Shown here: one piece after another, positions 33,960 through 44,685 of the stretch | Numbering within the stretch: the stretch's first letter is position 1 | Layout of the letters: the number at the start of each line of letters is the position of its first letter | NCBI RefSeq assembly: GCF_039555335.1 | Contig: NC_092628.1 | Coordinates: 75,704,713-75,768,712, forward strand | Reading direction: 5' to 3' | Length of the DNA stretch: 64,000 bases | DNA from: Amphiura filiformis | Lineage: Eukaryota > Echinodermata > Ophiuroidea > Amphilepidida > Amphiuridae | Notes under the pieces: model-generated | The model's input: only the letters and a program-made list of their open reading frames with translations | Databases searched by the model: none | What the model was told of the DNA's origin: nothing | Made by a program: the position numbers and the translations under genes

Positions 33960-34012
33960 TTGAACAAATTGTAGCGTAGCATTAAAATCATAATAACCAT
34001 TGCTGACGGGCG

Positions 34013-34077
34013 GATTCGAACCAACGATATTGACATTACCAGTCTGATGCTCTAACACTGAGCTATGCCATCATCTA
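34013..34077 (-). tRNA. tRNA-like sequence (loop CTGGTAA), probably SINE or pseudo-tRNA
   Basis: On the minus strand: TAGCTCAGTGTTAGAGCA (A box with a perfect GCTC/GAGC D-stem) and GTTGGTTCGAATCC (B box). The loop CTGGTAA would read GGT (Thr), but the anticodon stem pairs at only three of five positions. About 50 bp downstream on this strand the long TTTA repeat begins. Confidence 0.45.
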
Positions 34078-34704
34078 GTAATGAGGGTCGAGTTTTTAGC
34101 GTATACAGTGTTTGTCTGTGAAAATGCCGCCTCGTGAAATAAATAAATATAAAATCTCAATTTTAATTTAAATTTATTTGATAATTTTCTAACCTATGTT
34201 TTCTTTAGAGCAGGGACAAATATTTCCCTTTTTATCCAATTTGGCCGCTAAATAAGAATCTACTTCTTTTATTACTGATTTAATTCCGCGATTTGTTCCA
34301 TTAAGCAATATCAAAGATTAATGTCAAGCATCTCACAACAGATATTTAGTTGGGTTAGTGGTTTTGCACAGTGCTTTTTAACCGGGTGGTACCGAGATCG
34401 ATTCCCACCTCTGCCTGCAATTTTTTTTTTTCAAGACTGGGAAATAATAACCTGACATTCGCCGCTGACATTCGTACAGGATTTAGCCACACTTGAACAG
34501 GATTTAGCCAAACAAAGACTTAAGCTTTTTAATAATACTATACATAAGTATAAGCTTATTATCCTCTTCAACAATAGGATTAAAGATTGGTGCTTGACTG
34601 GAATTACGTGCTAGTGTCATTGGTTATTGTTAAAAGGCAATAAGGTGTGTATTTCCTCTGAATAGGAAAGACTCTCTACATCGAACCATGGATGTTGGTG
34701 GTTC

Positions 34705-34823
34705 GAATTAAGCCCGATCCTGACTCCACTTCGCAGCGGTATGCGATGCTGCGATGCTTTTCAAACATCTCAGCATCGCGCGATGAAATTAAAATGTACA
34801 GGTGGAGTCAGTATCGGGCTTTA
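34705..34823. repeat. Hairpin with GCATCG-rich loop
   Basis: AGCCCGATCCTGACTCCAC is mirrored by GTGGAGTCAGTATCGGGCT, and between them GCGATGCTGCGATGC faces AGCATCGCGCGATG. A stable foldback of about 120 bp. Confidence 0.65.
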
Positions 34824-34892
34824 GGAGAATGTATCTTCCAAACCCAATTCGAAATGATGCGCTTGAGAATTCAACAATATAAATAACGGTAG

Positions 34893-35190
34893 CTCTATTA
34901 TAATACACATTAATGTTTTAAGCAGATAAAATTCCAAAATATAATACGTTTTCTGCCTTTGCTTGTCACGTGGTAGGCCTATGTTGAAGTTGCGATTATA
35001 TTTTTAAATAAGTTTCAGATGAATAACAACAAGACAAGTGGTCGAGTGGTCTAAGGCGCTAGGCTCATAGAGTACTAAGCGAACCCCGCCTCTGCCAAAC
35101 TTTAAAAGAACTAAATTAAAATTTGACTTTTTTTAATTTCATATTTGGGAAATGTGACTGGGAGAATTTATGTATGGTTTGTAGTGGTGT
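34893..35190 (+). repeat. tRNA-containing repeat, copy 2
   Basis: Direct copy of 31684-32030. The tRNA-like part (35031-35096) keeps GGTCGAGTGGTCTAAGGCGC but has lost the variable arm and half of the T-arm, so this copy is the more decayed one. Confidence 0.6.
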
Positions 35191-35204
35191 GATAGGACAT
35201 GTAC

Positions 35205-36241
35205 TTCGGCGCGGTCCGGTGACTAAGTCTTTATTGGGCGTTTTATCGGCAGTCAACGAGTAATGTGTAAAATTGGGAGAGCGAGAGGTTTTGGCAGGCC
35301 GAAAGAGGGGTGGCAAGTAATTTTTGGTAGGCTGAAAGTGGGGCAAGAGCAATTTTTGGCGTACATTTATCCGGTGGTACTCAAGTTTGGTTTGGGTGGG
35401 GGTGTACAGCTGAGAATGTGAAAGTAGACCTATCAATATACTAATTTTTCAAGAAATTTGAACCCATCTATCATAAGTCAAAAATTTCCGCTAACTTTAA
35501 CATAAATTGTCTTTATTAGTTTACAACTTTTGGGGCAAAATTGGGCTGTTTTCGGACAAAATAAAGAGAATATTTTGAAGAAGGGACCCACCCATATCCC
35601 AAAATTGGCCTTAAAAAGGAGTAATTGATATACCCAGGAAAGCTCCTGATATACCAAAAGGCCGAAAATGCTACCCATGTTTGCGGCACGTCCATGTATG
35701 ATCATTTGTACTGAGACCCCCGCGGTACATTTATATGCATGGGTCACACTTTTAAATAAAACTTGGGGCTGAGACTATTAAAGTTATATACCTGACTATA
35801 CTAGAGTATGGAAACGTATTATAATACTGCTATATTTAAAAGCGAGATTTTTGCACGTGCAAAGGAGGTTGACAAAAGATTTTGGCACGCCATTTGGAAA
35901 TGTCACGTTACCCCCGGTTTATAAATATTGGACAGTCCCTATCAACATATCTATGTTTATATCAGCTGTTCTGATGTTTATGTCTGAGTTCTTCGCATTG
36001 ATGACTTCATGAGTATGGAATACAGATAATTGAAATGCTCCCCTAGAGCGTCCATGATGAGCGATTTGACTGGCTTTTTTTGTCGGTATTGAATTTGAAC
36101 ATGTTGAATGGACTTTTCATGAAACCACCAACCTCATAGATATGCTTTTGTCATTGACGGTGATCATCGATCACTTTCTATGAGTTAAACTGGCTTATAG
36201 TTCTTTCTCTAGATTAAAAACACCGGCTGTATATATTGCCA
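35205..36241. other. Repeat remnants, no gene seen
   Basis: 35213-35275 is the inverted partner of 32050-32140. 35280-35360 has GGCAAGTAATTTTTGG-type clauses like those at 9.7-10.2 kb. 35855-35925 has a similar isolated clause (GACAAAAGATTTTGGCACG). The rest is unstructured. Confidence 0.45.
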
Positions 36242-36509
36242 AATTGAGTTATCGTTAACACTTTCTGCTCTTGGAGCACTATGGGTATGTATACTTTTAT
36301 TGCGCTCTGGAGCAAGTGGGAGCAAACTAACATTTTTGATATCATCTTATAGAAAATTGTTAAATTAAATCATCACGAGGTGTGGAGGAGGAGGGGAGGT
36401 TTAAAAGTTTTATCAGTTGCAATAATTATTATAATACATGCATGAAATGAACAACATGAGCATATGCTCCAGGAGCACTCTATGTTGCCGTGTTGACGAT
36501 AACTCAATT
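36242..36509. mobile_element. Probable foldback MITE, about 268 bp
   Basis: AATTGAGTTATCGTTAACAC at the left is mirrored by GTTGACGATAACTCAATT at the right, with GAGCACTAT against ATGCTCCAGGAGCAC inside. Weak beyond the first 20 bp. Confidence 0.5.
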
Positions 36510-36666
36510 AATCGTATTGCATTATGTTCTCAGTGCTCGTTTTTTGCTTGTTTTATTTTTTGTTTTTTTGTGAGCAATTAACATTTACGTTATAATCCCG
36601 GGTTAGATACGATATCAGCATCAAACTTTTGTTTGTCGTCTATTTGTGATTATATTATATTAACTC

Positions 36667-36750
<84 letters not shown>

Positions 36751-36780
36751 TATTATTATTATCATTATTATTATTATTTT
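36667..36780. repeat. (ATT)n microsatellite
   Basis: About 27 uninterrupted trinucleotide units, then an imperfect ATT tail. The poly-Ile ORF on minus is an artefact. Confidence 0.97.
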
Positions 36781-37687
36781 AACAATAATAATTTCCACCC
36801 ATCTATAACCAAAAAAACTATTAAAAAAACACCAAAAAATTAAAAAACCAACCCAACAGCAACACAAGCACAAACAAACATCAAAATTGATTGCTGATGA
36901 TAAAATAAACAAAACTAATTATTGGTAAATCCCGGGTAAATATCTTTTCTTGTGTCCAACAACCAACCAATCGCGTGTCATGCCTCTGTGGTCGTGTCAA
37001 CTTAAATTCCAGAAACACTTCCAGGACGCAGTGTGATGGAAAAACCTGGCCAGTGTGTTATCATTCACCCGGTAGCCAATCGAACTTTGCAAACTATTAA
37101 CTATCATAATTGGGTCGATAAATCAATAGATTTGTCTTCACTGACATAATTTTTAAGATAGCAGAATAACAAATATTCTTTTGATCAATAACAACAGAAG
37201 TGTCTACATGTATTTTCTTTACCGAGGTCGAGCGGTTTCTAGAAATGAAATTATAGACAAGGAGCGTATCTCTTTTTTGCGTTTCGTCATCAGTATGTCC
37301 GCTGATCATTTTCGAAATGAGAATTTTGACACAAACATTGACATTGTAACACTGAATCTTCATGATGATAGTTAAACATTTACTGTGCCTGCAATGACGT
37401 TGTTCAATGGCGACTACCGTCTTTTAACACTGGAATCGATTTCTATCTCTTCGATAGTATTTACCAAAGGAAAATATTTTTGGATCATTATCATCGTGTG
37501 GCGATACACCATAATATTTAATGGATACACTCTCTGATGAAAAAATGTGTTTGTATCATCCTGCATGGTTCCGACTACGAAAATTGTTTAGTGTGGAATA
37601 ACAGTTTTATCATACCCGGTTATCATCTCTAACTATGGAAATATAAAAGTTTCATCTTAGCGAACATCTAATTCATTCAGCATCACT
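36781..37687. other. 5' flank of locus A, no gene seen
   Basis: CAAC/AAAC-rich low complexity up to about 36910, then AT-rich sequence. A pyrimidine-AG (ACATCTAATTCATTCAG) ends at 37680, seven bases before the ATG. It could be an acceptor for a 5' UTR exon, but the site is not strong. Confidence 0.4.
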
Positions 37688-38384
37688 ATGATTCGGGAAG
37701 ATTCTCATGATTCTATTCCTGTAAGCAATAAGGGGAGATATTCCCCGGCTATAGCTAGAAGAAATTTACGCAAACTTGAGAGAACTATAAGCGGCCCTAT
37801 TTTATTACCATCAGCTTCATCTTCTAGAAGTAACGGTGCTGATCTTCCGCCTCTTATTGGAGCACCAGATGATCCTTCTTTCTCACGTTATTCCAAGCAT
37901 GACAAACCTGGCATTACAGACAGTCCCATGATTACACGTCGTGGTCGCCAAATAAAACCAATCCTGACGAGACAAGCATCGGAACCACAACTTTCTCACA
38001 GATTCACAGATCTTAAACTCAAACCAAATCCACCCGATCATGATTCTCCACGATCCAACGGATCAAGCACATGCAATTCACCACGGATGGTGCGAACAAG
38101 ACTGAGCAAATCTGTTGAGTGTTCTCCAGTAACAGTTCGGAGGACATACCCTGGTGCTTCTACCTCACCATCAACCCCCATGTCTCCTTACTCTCCTATG
38201 TCTCCTTTAATATCAAACGAAATACAATTTACAAGTCCTACAGGAAGTGAACCGAATTCTCCTATGGTTAAGAAGAGACATGGTGGATCATTGAAATTAA
38301 GACGTGGAAGAACTACCAGTACTACTCCTGATGTTAGTCCTACTGGGGACAACAAGAGACACTCACTACCTGCCAATTTCACAG
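37688..38384 (+). CDS. Locus A exon 1: uncharacterised Ser/Pro-rich disordered protein
   Basis: First coding exon of a gene I do not recognise. The ATG at 37688 has A at -3. The exon ends with CAG|GTATAG at 38384/38385, leaving a phase-1 G. Joined to the exon at 40414 the frame continues (G+AT = Asp), giving a 386-residue protein. This half (232 residues) is basic, Ser/Thr/Pro-rich and predicted disordered by composition, with clustered S/T-P sites (TPMSPYSPMSPL near residue 160), RRGRQIKP and an RQASEPQL motif (an RxxS kinase-type site near residue 100). No signal peptide, membrane segment or folded domain is seen. Composition resembles cytoskeletal or scaffold-type phosphoproteins, but that is only an analogy. 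Same strand and general style as loci B and C. Confidence 0.75.
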
Positions 38385-38563
38385 GTATAGTAATGGATTC
38401 TCTTACATGTACAGCGCGCGTTAATAATCACATATTTTCAGTGAAATCATAATTAATAACTTATTTTTGGTAATTGTACATTTATTTAGCAGTTCCCTGA
38501 ATTGAGATGCGTCAAAGTCTCAAAATACAATGTATGATTAGCACTCTCATCAGTTTTCTGTGT

Positions 38564-38605
38564 TGGGGTGGGGTGGGGTGTGGGGGAGGAGTTGTGGGGA
38601 TAGGG
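38564..38605 (+). other. G-run cluster in locus A intron
   Basis: GGGGTGGGGTGGGGTG followed by further runs of three to five G, about 180 bp after the exon 1 donor. Sequence pattern compatible with a G-quadruplex in the pre-mRNA or the DNA. Confidence 0.45.
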
Positions 38606-38650
38606 TGTAGTACTAGTAAGTTAGGATCTAAGTATTTTAAATGTATTAAG

Positions 38651-38948
38651 GGTATACGAGGTACTGTTGGTCGAAGCAGCCAAAAAAATCATATACTTTG
38701 AAAACTTGCTTAATTTATTGTTGTTAATGAGTTATGTACGTTTTACAAAAGTGTTGTTGTTTCAGCCCTCTTTACAACATAACTCAAGAACCACGGGACC
38801 TACAAAAGTATATCTGTGATATTTTAATTCTTCTACACGCTCGCTATGAATTGAGCAATGCAATTTTTGCTAAAACTCACTATACCATTCGCAAGATGTC
38901 GCGAACTACTTTTTTTTGGCTGCTTCGACCAACAATACATCGTATACC
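38651..38948. mobile_element. 298-bp MITE with identical 12-bp flanking repeats
   Basis: Ends GGTATACGAGGTACTGTTGG and CCAACAATACATCGTATACC are inverted repeats extending through GTCGAAGCAGCCAAAAAAA. AAATGTATTAAG occurs exactly at both flanks (38639-38650 and 38949-38960), consistent with a target-site duplication. It lies in the locus A intron. No ORF. Confidence 0.75.
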
Positions 38949-40413
38949 AAATGTATTAAGGCTGCGTGTAATCCCGGTGAATTTGTGCACATGCAACCAT
39001 AATGTTTCTGCTTCAAAATCGACAATTGGAAAAAAAATGCAATGATCTGGCGGTGTTCTTTTATCATAAGTGGAATCTTTTCAATATTATTTGCTTTTTA
39101 TTATTGATCCTTTCCCACTGAGTTTTAACTCAAAAGCTACTAACATTCTAATCAACATGCTCTTGAATTCGTACAACAGTCGGTATGAGGAAATCGCATT
39201 GTGATTTTCATGCTCCTTAAGCAATATAGTCCATAAAAGGCCTAAAAGGGTTACCCTTGAACAAGTTCTAGATCTTATTTGCCTCAATTTATGGTGTTGA
39301 TAATGAAAGACAGGTAATCATTATCATCGATCATTATTGATTCATGCCAACAACAATTACCCATAATTCATTTTGATTCAATGCATGGAAACATCATGGG
39401 GTGTGAGCAGATCAATAGCCTCATCCCCAGTTTTCTTTGTAAAAAGTCAGATTTTGGTATCAGAAGAAAGCTTATAAAATATAATTACCCCGATCCCGGG
39501 GCTCGTTATATTTTTCTCAATAAAGTGGTGAATTGTGGAAGTGGAAGTATACTATGTACTATTTTTTGTTTAAAAATACGAAACTTGTGTAAAATCTTAA
39601 CCAACCTATTCTATTAAAACATGGAAAAGGGGGCACAATTTTATTTGATGATTTTAAGGTTGATTCGAAATGTTTATTGGACATAAGCAAATGATTTGCC
39701 AATACGTGAACTTATGAAACATACATGTATTTACAAAAATAGTTATGCTTGAAATAAAGAAAATAACAAGAAAAATTATGAATCTTAAAAAAAGGAAGGA
39801 AGCGGACGGGACGCGGTCAACTGTATTTATTTGTGTTATTTGGTCCTACATGTATCTACATTGCTGAATTGCTGTCAAAATTTAATATTTTTATGTTAAA
39901 ATTAGTGTCAAAGTGTTAATAAAATTGTTTAATTTTAAAATGGCAACGAAATTGTGCGTTAATAAGGGAAAGGTGTTAAGTGTTGGCAAAATGTTGCTCA
40001 AATAGTGTCAATATATTAACATTTGTTTTTAGAGTGTACCCAAAAATGTTCGTCCAACACGTCCAAGACGTCCTTGGTGTGGTGCCTGTTACACTCTGTT
40101 AAACATTTAAAATAATTTGAATCGCACGATCAATTTACTCTAAATAGTTATTTCATGCAAACTGCTGCTTCTTATGAATTGCAAATGATCTGAATATCTT
40201 AATTCGGTGTTATTTGATATCAAATTCTGATTAACATGATCAAAGACATCCTTTATAAAAGTGCACTCACTTTACGCAATATTCAAGGGCTAAGGGGCAC
40301 TGCATGCATGACACTGTTTGGGGATAAAGTAGGCTTTACGGTAGTGATTATAATATTATTAGCTTTATATTTTACAATTCTGTCAATTCATTTACTGTTG
40401 ATTTTTATTTCAG

Positions 40414-40877
40414 ATTATTCACCACGAAATGGACTTCCTCATCAAATGAGGGTTGATGAAATAACATCTTTTGAACATTCACATCATGTCGACAGCATCA
40501 AAGAGTCATTTAGTGCAGTTGATGACGAAACAGGCGAACCCATAATGGATGTCACAGCTAGACTCCGTCATGACTCAGGAGGACCCGGGGACGAATCGTC
40601 AACACACAGTGTCACAAATCAATCGTGTGATATGCTCTATGATATAGCTGAAACTCGTGATGAGACCGCGCTAGATGAGACATGTAGTACTAAATCTGAG
40701 CCTCCACAGTCGTCGGGGGATGAAAGTGACAATGAGAAGAGTTTACCGGAATATCAAAAGAGCCCATTATCCACGAACAATAGGGTGAATAAATGGCTTT
40801 TAGGACTCCAGCCTTCGGAGAACACTGCTTGTGATCCGTCTAGGACTGAGAAATTGTTGCCTGATATTCATTCATAA
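40414..40877 (+). CDS. Locus A exon 2 (terminal): acidic half with RVNKWLLGL motif
   Basis: Acceptor TTTTTATTTCAG|AT at 40413/40414 and phase 1 fit the exon 1 donor; stop TAA at 40875-40877. It encodes 155 residues, acidic and Ser-rich (DDETGEPIMDV, SSGDESDNEKSL), ending about 35 residues after RVNKWLLGL. That motif resembles EKIHNWLAGL at the same relative place in locus B. The protein is therefore basic at the N-terminal half and acidic at the C-terminal half. The 2.0-kb intron holds a MITE and a G-rich run. Confidence 0.72.
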
Positions 40878-41022
40878 AATAATGTGAGGAGTATTAATTT
40901 CTTTGTAACCAGCCTTGGGTGCTGGGCAACTAGTGACTAAAATGAAAGGTCTACAAAATTCTTTATACCAGATTCTTTACTAGTTTTGAATCCATAAATG
41001 GACGCCCGGTAGAGTCTAGAAA

Positions 41023-41143
41023 TACATAGCCGCTTTCGCCAAACTAACGTTTCACAAACATTTAGCGGGCATTTACGAAAATATTTGACAAACGTTTGTG
41101 ATCGCCAATTGTTTGCCAAACGTATGGCGAAAACGGCTGTGTA
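41023..41143. mobile_element. 121-bp MITE, AGCCGTTTTCGCCAAACG family, copy 2
   Basis: TACATAGCCGCTTTCGCC at the left, GGCGAAAACGGCTGTGTA at the right, CGTTTG/CAAACG palindromes inside. Relative of 11723-11865, here not nested. Confidence 0.75.
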
Positions 41144-41731
41144 TAAAGGATCATAAGGTCATGAGGATATATAACTTCTTTCAGAACTCGACATCTTACA
41201 ACTAAATTAATTACATGTACAATTCAGGCAAATAATAATTCGTCAACAGGTATCTTGTAACAAAATGTTGGCTTCCAGGTTGTAGACAAGTTGACAACTC
41301 TACATGTAAAATAATTATGGCTAAAAAAGGCTGTTTCCCGTACTGTGGTCTAAAAACCTAAATGAGAAATGCCGTTTTTATTTTATTTTCAGAGTCAAGA
41401 TGTACGTGAAATCACTTATTGTCAAATCAATGCTGGTTATGTTGGTTAGATATGAGAAAAATAAAATTATAGGAACATTACAGATTGATTTTCATAGGAT
41501 GCTTAGTGATATCATACTGATTGTAAACAAAATATTTCCGACTAAATTGGTTGAAAATTGTTGTCGGAATCAAGTATTTTGTTATGGATTTCTCAAAATT
41601 GAATAAAAACAAAAAGCGGCAATGTAAACTTACAAAACAGAGGTGTACTTTATTAGTAGTGAAACCATGTGTGTCGGTCATGTAAGGTCCCAGCAAACAC
41701 ACAGCGTGTTACAGAAAGGTTTGAATGTCGA

Positions 41732-42097
41732 GTTATTAGTACTACACCCCTCGATAAATTTGGATCTATTTTTGCATTTTTCTCAAAAACTTATAACATA
41801 GTGGTAACAAAAGTTATATATATTATAGGGGCAAGGAATCCAATTACTACACTGGAATTTCAGTGACCCAAGACAAGCGGTGTATTATGATAACAAATAA
41901 GGTACCGCTAGGATGTACCTCATTATTTTCCTATCATATATACTGAACCGCTTGTCTTGAGTTACTGAAATTTCAGTATAGTAATTGGATTCCTTGCCCC
42001 AATAATATACGTAACCTTTGTTACCAGTGTGTTATTATTTTTTGAGAAAAATGCAAAAATAGTCACAAATTTACCACAGGGGTGTAGTACCCCTTAA
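41732..42097. mobile_element. TTAA MITE, GTACTACACCC family, copy 2
   Basis: TTATTAGTACTACACCCC at the left and GGGGTGTAGTACCCCTTAA at the right; inner arms GGGGCAAGGAATCCAATTAC and GTAATTGGATTCCTTGCCCC pair perfectly. The left TTAA has decayed to TTAT. Confidence 0.8.
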
Positions 42098-42288
42098 AGG
42101 GTATTACGTATAATGTATAAACGTTTTAATAACACTCATAAAACATTTTGAAAACGTAATGCAAAATATTATAACAGAATGTTATTAAAATTTAACTTGT
42201 GACAAAGTACTTTGATAAACTGTCTATGTCCAAGATATTTTGACAATAACGTTTTAAAACCGTATTCATGATCTTTATAACCCGACAT

Positions 42289-42637
42289 TTAAAAGGGCAT
42301 TTCGTGATCCACAGCCTCATCCCCCACTTTTCTCAAAAAAAGTTGAGATTTTTATGACACTGGAAACCTCTGGCTACATAATGTTTATGTATACACAAAT
42401 TTTCTTGCAGATTAATTCGTTTAGCAAAGATATCGTGAAATTTGAATTTCGTTCTGATATACCAGAACGAAATTACAACACATTATCTATGGAGCAGTGC
42501 AATATACACATAATCATGCATAACTCGCAAACGCAAAATCGGAATCAACTGGAATTTTGGGAATAACCTTTTTTCGTGGATATCTACTGACAAATGTCAT
42601 AAAAAGAGGATGCTAGGATCACGAAATACTCCTTTAA
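42289..42637. mobile_element. TTAA MITE, AAAGGGCATTTCGTGATCC family
   Basis: TTAA at both ends, termini AAAGGGCATTTCGTGATCC and GGATCACGAAATACTCCTTT. The interior has a TTTCGTTCTGATATACCAGAACGAAA palindrome near its centre. Non-coding. Confidence 0.75.
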
Positions 42638-42779
42638 ATGTTATTTAAAAAAGCCGTTTTGAATAAACGTTTTAAGAACAGTTTGCTGGGAAGGCAAGTT
42701 TACCAAACCCGTGACCCGGGTTACTAAACTCAAGGTAAATATAGGAATCCGCGTGTGTTTAATTTTAATTTTTTTAACA

Positions 42780-43031
42780 TTCGGCCGAAGCCAGGCTAAG
42801 CCCAATAGCCTGCTCAGAGGCTACTAGGCCTAACCATCCGAATATGACGGGACAGGGATATGGGAAGAGGTCCGATTTTAGATGCAGGAGGAAAACCGGG
42901 GCACCCGGAGAAAAACCTGCGAGGACGAGCATGGATCGGCAACCAAACTCACATGGGCACCGCGGGGAATTGAAGTCCGGCCACAGTGGTGAGAAGCGAG
43001 TGAGAAGACCATTACACTAACCCACCCTCCC
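42780..43031 (-). mobile_element. tRNA-derived SINE with conserved central domain
   Basis: On the minus strand: a promoter-like head GTTAGTGTAATGGTCTTCTC (A box) and GGCCGGACTTCAATTCCC (degenerate B box), then a body with TGTGAGTTTGGTTGCCGATC, CATGCTCGTCCTCGCAGG, TTTTTCTCCGGGTGCCCCGG and TTTTCCTCCTGCAT, and an A/T-rich end. The TTTTTCTCCGGGTNCCCCGGTTTTCCTCC clause resembles the conserved central domains of ancient metazoan SINE superfamilies; I cannot assign the exact one without a database. Confidence 0.7.
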
Positions 43032-43199
43032 AAAGGGAAGAAATGAAAACACACGGGCTTTTTACAAGCTTTTACACGCGATCACCCAAATGCCCAACGT
43101 TCCTATTTTCAGTCTATAGATGGCCGATAGCATCAAAATAGCCTAACCCTGCATGGACGTCTAAGATGCAATCGTAGATGTCTAAGATTGCATCTTAAA

Positions 43200-43280
43200 A
43201 GTAGTTCTTCGGGTTGATATGATGATCAAATTTTAATTTTCCCCAGAGCATCCTGCGCACATAAACGTTGAAAAAAGCAA
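43200..43280 (-). repeat. Body of a second tRNA-SINE-like repeat, inverted copy
   Basis: The complement of this stretch (TTTTTCAACGTTTATGTGCG, then CAGGATGCTCTGGGGAAAAT) matches 43709-43760, which directly follows the tRNA-like sequence at 43627. Two head-to-head copies, the left one without its tRNA head. Confidence 0.55.
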
Positions 43281-43318
43281 CAACAACAACAAAAACCAAA
43301 AACTGAGTCACAGAAGCA

Positions 43319-43432
43319 CGAATAGTATACAAAATATTGACTGCTATGAGGGGCATGGTTATATTATAGGCCCAAGGTGATCTCAAAACCGTGCTATAAC
43401 CCGAGGCGCCCATAGCATGGTTTTGAGATCAC
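43319..43432. mobile_element. Foldback element, CCCGARG-loop family, copy 3
   Basis: GGTGATCTCAAAACCGTGCTAT and ATAGCATGGTTTTGAGATCACC pair around AACCCGAGGCGCCC. The outer AATAGTATACAAAATATTGACTGC is shared with the elements at 5.3 and 6.8 kb. Confidence 0.75.
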
Positions 43433-43626
43433 CAGGCACGCTGGAGAAGAGCGGAAGATTATAAATCTATAGGTTTTAGGTTCGAATGAACCTAATTCAA
43501 CCTAGAGAACTAAGTATAATAACTTTGATACCTATGTGGCTTTGTATATTTATTATAAATATGCATTTCTGATGCCTTCCGCTAGGAATGCGACGAACAT
43601 CATTCAAACCTAATACCTCCGCTCTT

Positions 43627-43699
43627 GCCTCTGTGGCTCAGTTGGTTAGAGCGTCGCGCTGTATTACGAAAGTCGCCGGTTCGAATCCGGCCAGATGCA
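43627..43699 (+). tRNA. tRNA-like, 73 nt, broken anticodon arm (SINE head or pseudo-tRNA)
   Basis: Exactly tRNA length. Acceptor GCCTCTG/CAGATGC pairs at six of seven positions with discriminator A, D-stem GCTC/GAGC is perfect, T-arm GCCGG-TTCGAAT-CCGGC is perfect. The anticodon arm TCGCG-CTGTATT-ACGAA does not pair in register; a one-base shift gives a weak stem and a six-base loop. The repeat body following it has an inverted relative at 43200-43280, favouring a SINE origin. Confidence 0.5.
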
Positions 43700-43979
43700 C
43701 TGGGTTTTTTTTCAACGTTTATGTGCGCTGGCTGCTCTGGGGAAAGATTAAAATTTGTTCAAGATTGCATCTTGGACGCAACCAGAAATCACGATCAGCA
43801 AATCATGTAAGTGTATATTGACCAATGAAATCTTAGACGTCTAAGATCATGAAGACTATAGACGCCTATAAGATTTCTTGGACGTCCAAGATTGACCATT
43901 TACCACGACTATATAGTAATAGATGGTATCGAAATTTTCTCTCAAAACGTATACACCTACACAGTGTCGAAACAACAGT

Positions 43980-44531
43980 TACACTGTAAATCCCTAACTG
44001 TAACACTTTTTAAACACATTAGGCGTTTAGTCAAATTGTTATTATTTCTACATGTACCTTTTTAGGAATAAAATTTCATTTTTGAAACCTATTCTCTTAT
44101 ACATCACATATCCAAAATAAAATCAACACCGTCCCTTTGGTTTACAAGTTATCACAATTTGAATGTATATCTAAACGCATCCTAAATACTTATATCTGTC
44201 CTAAATACACCAAACGCTACCATTTAGCTAACGACATGTTTAGAGATTAAACATCATGTATATAATCTAAACACAAGCTAAACACCACTGTTTATAATAT
44301 AAACACACGCTAACATGGTGTTTAGGATGCGTTTAGATACACATTCAAAGTGTAATAACTTGTAAACCAAAGGGAGGGTGTTGATATTGTTTTGGATTTG
44401 TGATGTGTAGGAGAATAGGGTTCAACATATGAAACCTTTTTCTGAAAAGGTAGATGTATAGATAATAATACAAAATTGGCTAAACGCCTAAACGTGTTTA
44501 AAAAGTGTTACAGCTAGGGATTTATAGTGTA
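43980..44531. mobile_element. Foldback element, 552 bp
   Basis: TACACTGTAAATCCCTAACT at the left against the right end GCTAGGGATTTATAGTGTA, with arms of about 250 bp continuing through AACACTTTTTAAACAC, GGTTTACAAGTTATCACA and CTAAACGCATCCTAAA. The centre is rich in TAAACAC clauses. Confidence 0.75.
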
Positions 44532-44636
44532 TGTAAGGTTATCGATTGCAAGTACTAGTTTATTTATAACGGTGAATTTGAGGAAGACCTGCCGCTTAAT
44601 ATTAATTTCGCAGGCTAACACTCAACAGTCGGTAAG

Positions 44637-44685
44637 ATGTCATCGAGAGCTCTCATGGACGATATCCGTCCATCATTGAATCAAG
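44637..44685 (+). CDS. Candidate 49-bp first coding exon of a short ORF
   Basis: ATG in good context (AAGATGT), sixteen codons (MSSRALMDDIRPSLNQ), then CAAG|GTATAA, a plausible donor in phase 1. Joining to the strong acceptor at 49368/49369 continues the frame as Asp. The resulting peptide is only 44 residues. It could be a micropeptide gene, a 5' exon of an isoform of locus B, or chance. Confidence 0.35.

Larger units (their letters stand above)
41688..42691. mobile_element. Composite: TCCCAGCAAAC element carrying two TTAA MITEs
   Basis: Outer termini TCCCAGCAAACAC and GTTTGCTGGGA are inverted repeats. The AT-rich body (AAACGTTTTAATAACA, AAAACATTTTGAAAACG) is interrupted at 41732-42097 and again at 42289-42637 by elements of two different TTAA families. 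Removing both leaves about 290 bp. Confidence 0.6.

Noticed and set aside
34375..34430. tRNA-like GGGTTAGTGGTTTTGCAC with GATCGATTCCC
   Set aside because: Only weak A- and B-box resemblance, no stems; too degenerate to list as a feature.
40236..40413. Upstream part of the frame containing locus A exon 2
   Set aside because: It is hydrophobic, AT-rich and precedes a good splice acceptor; better read as intron than as an N-terminal membrane segment.
41391..41605. Exon-like sequence after TTTTATTTTATTTTCAG
   Set aside because: The acceptor looks good, but no frame downstream has coding character and no upstream donor partner was found.
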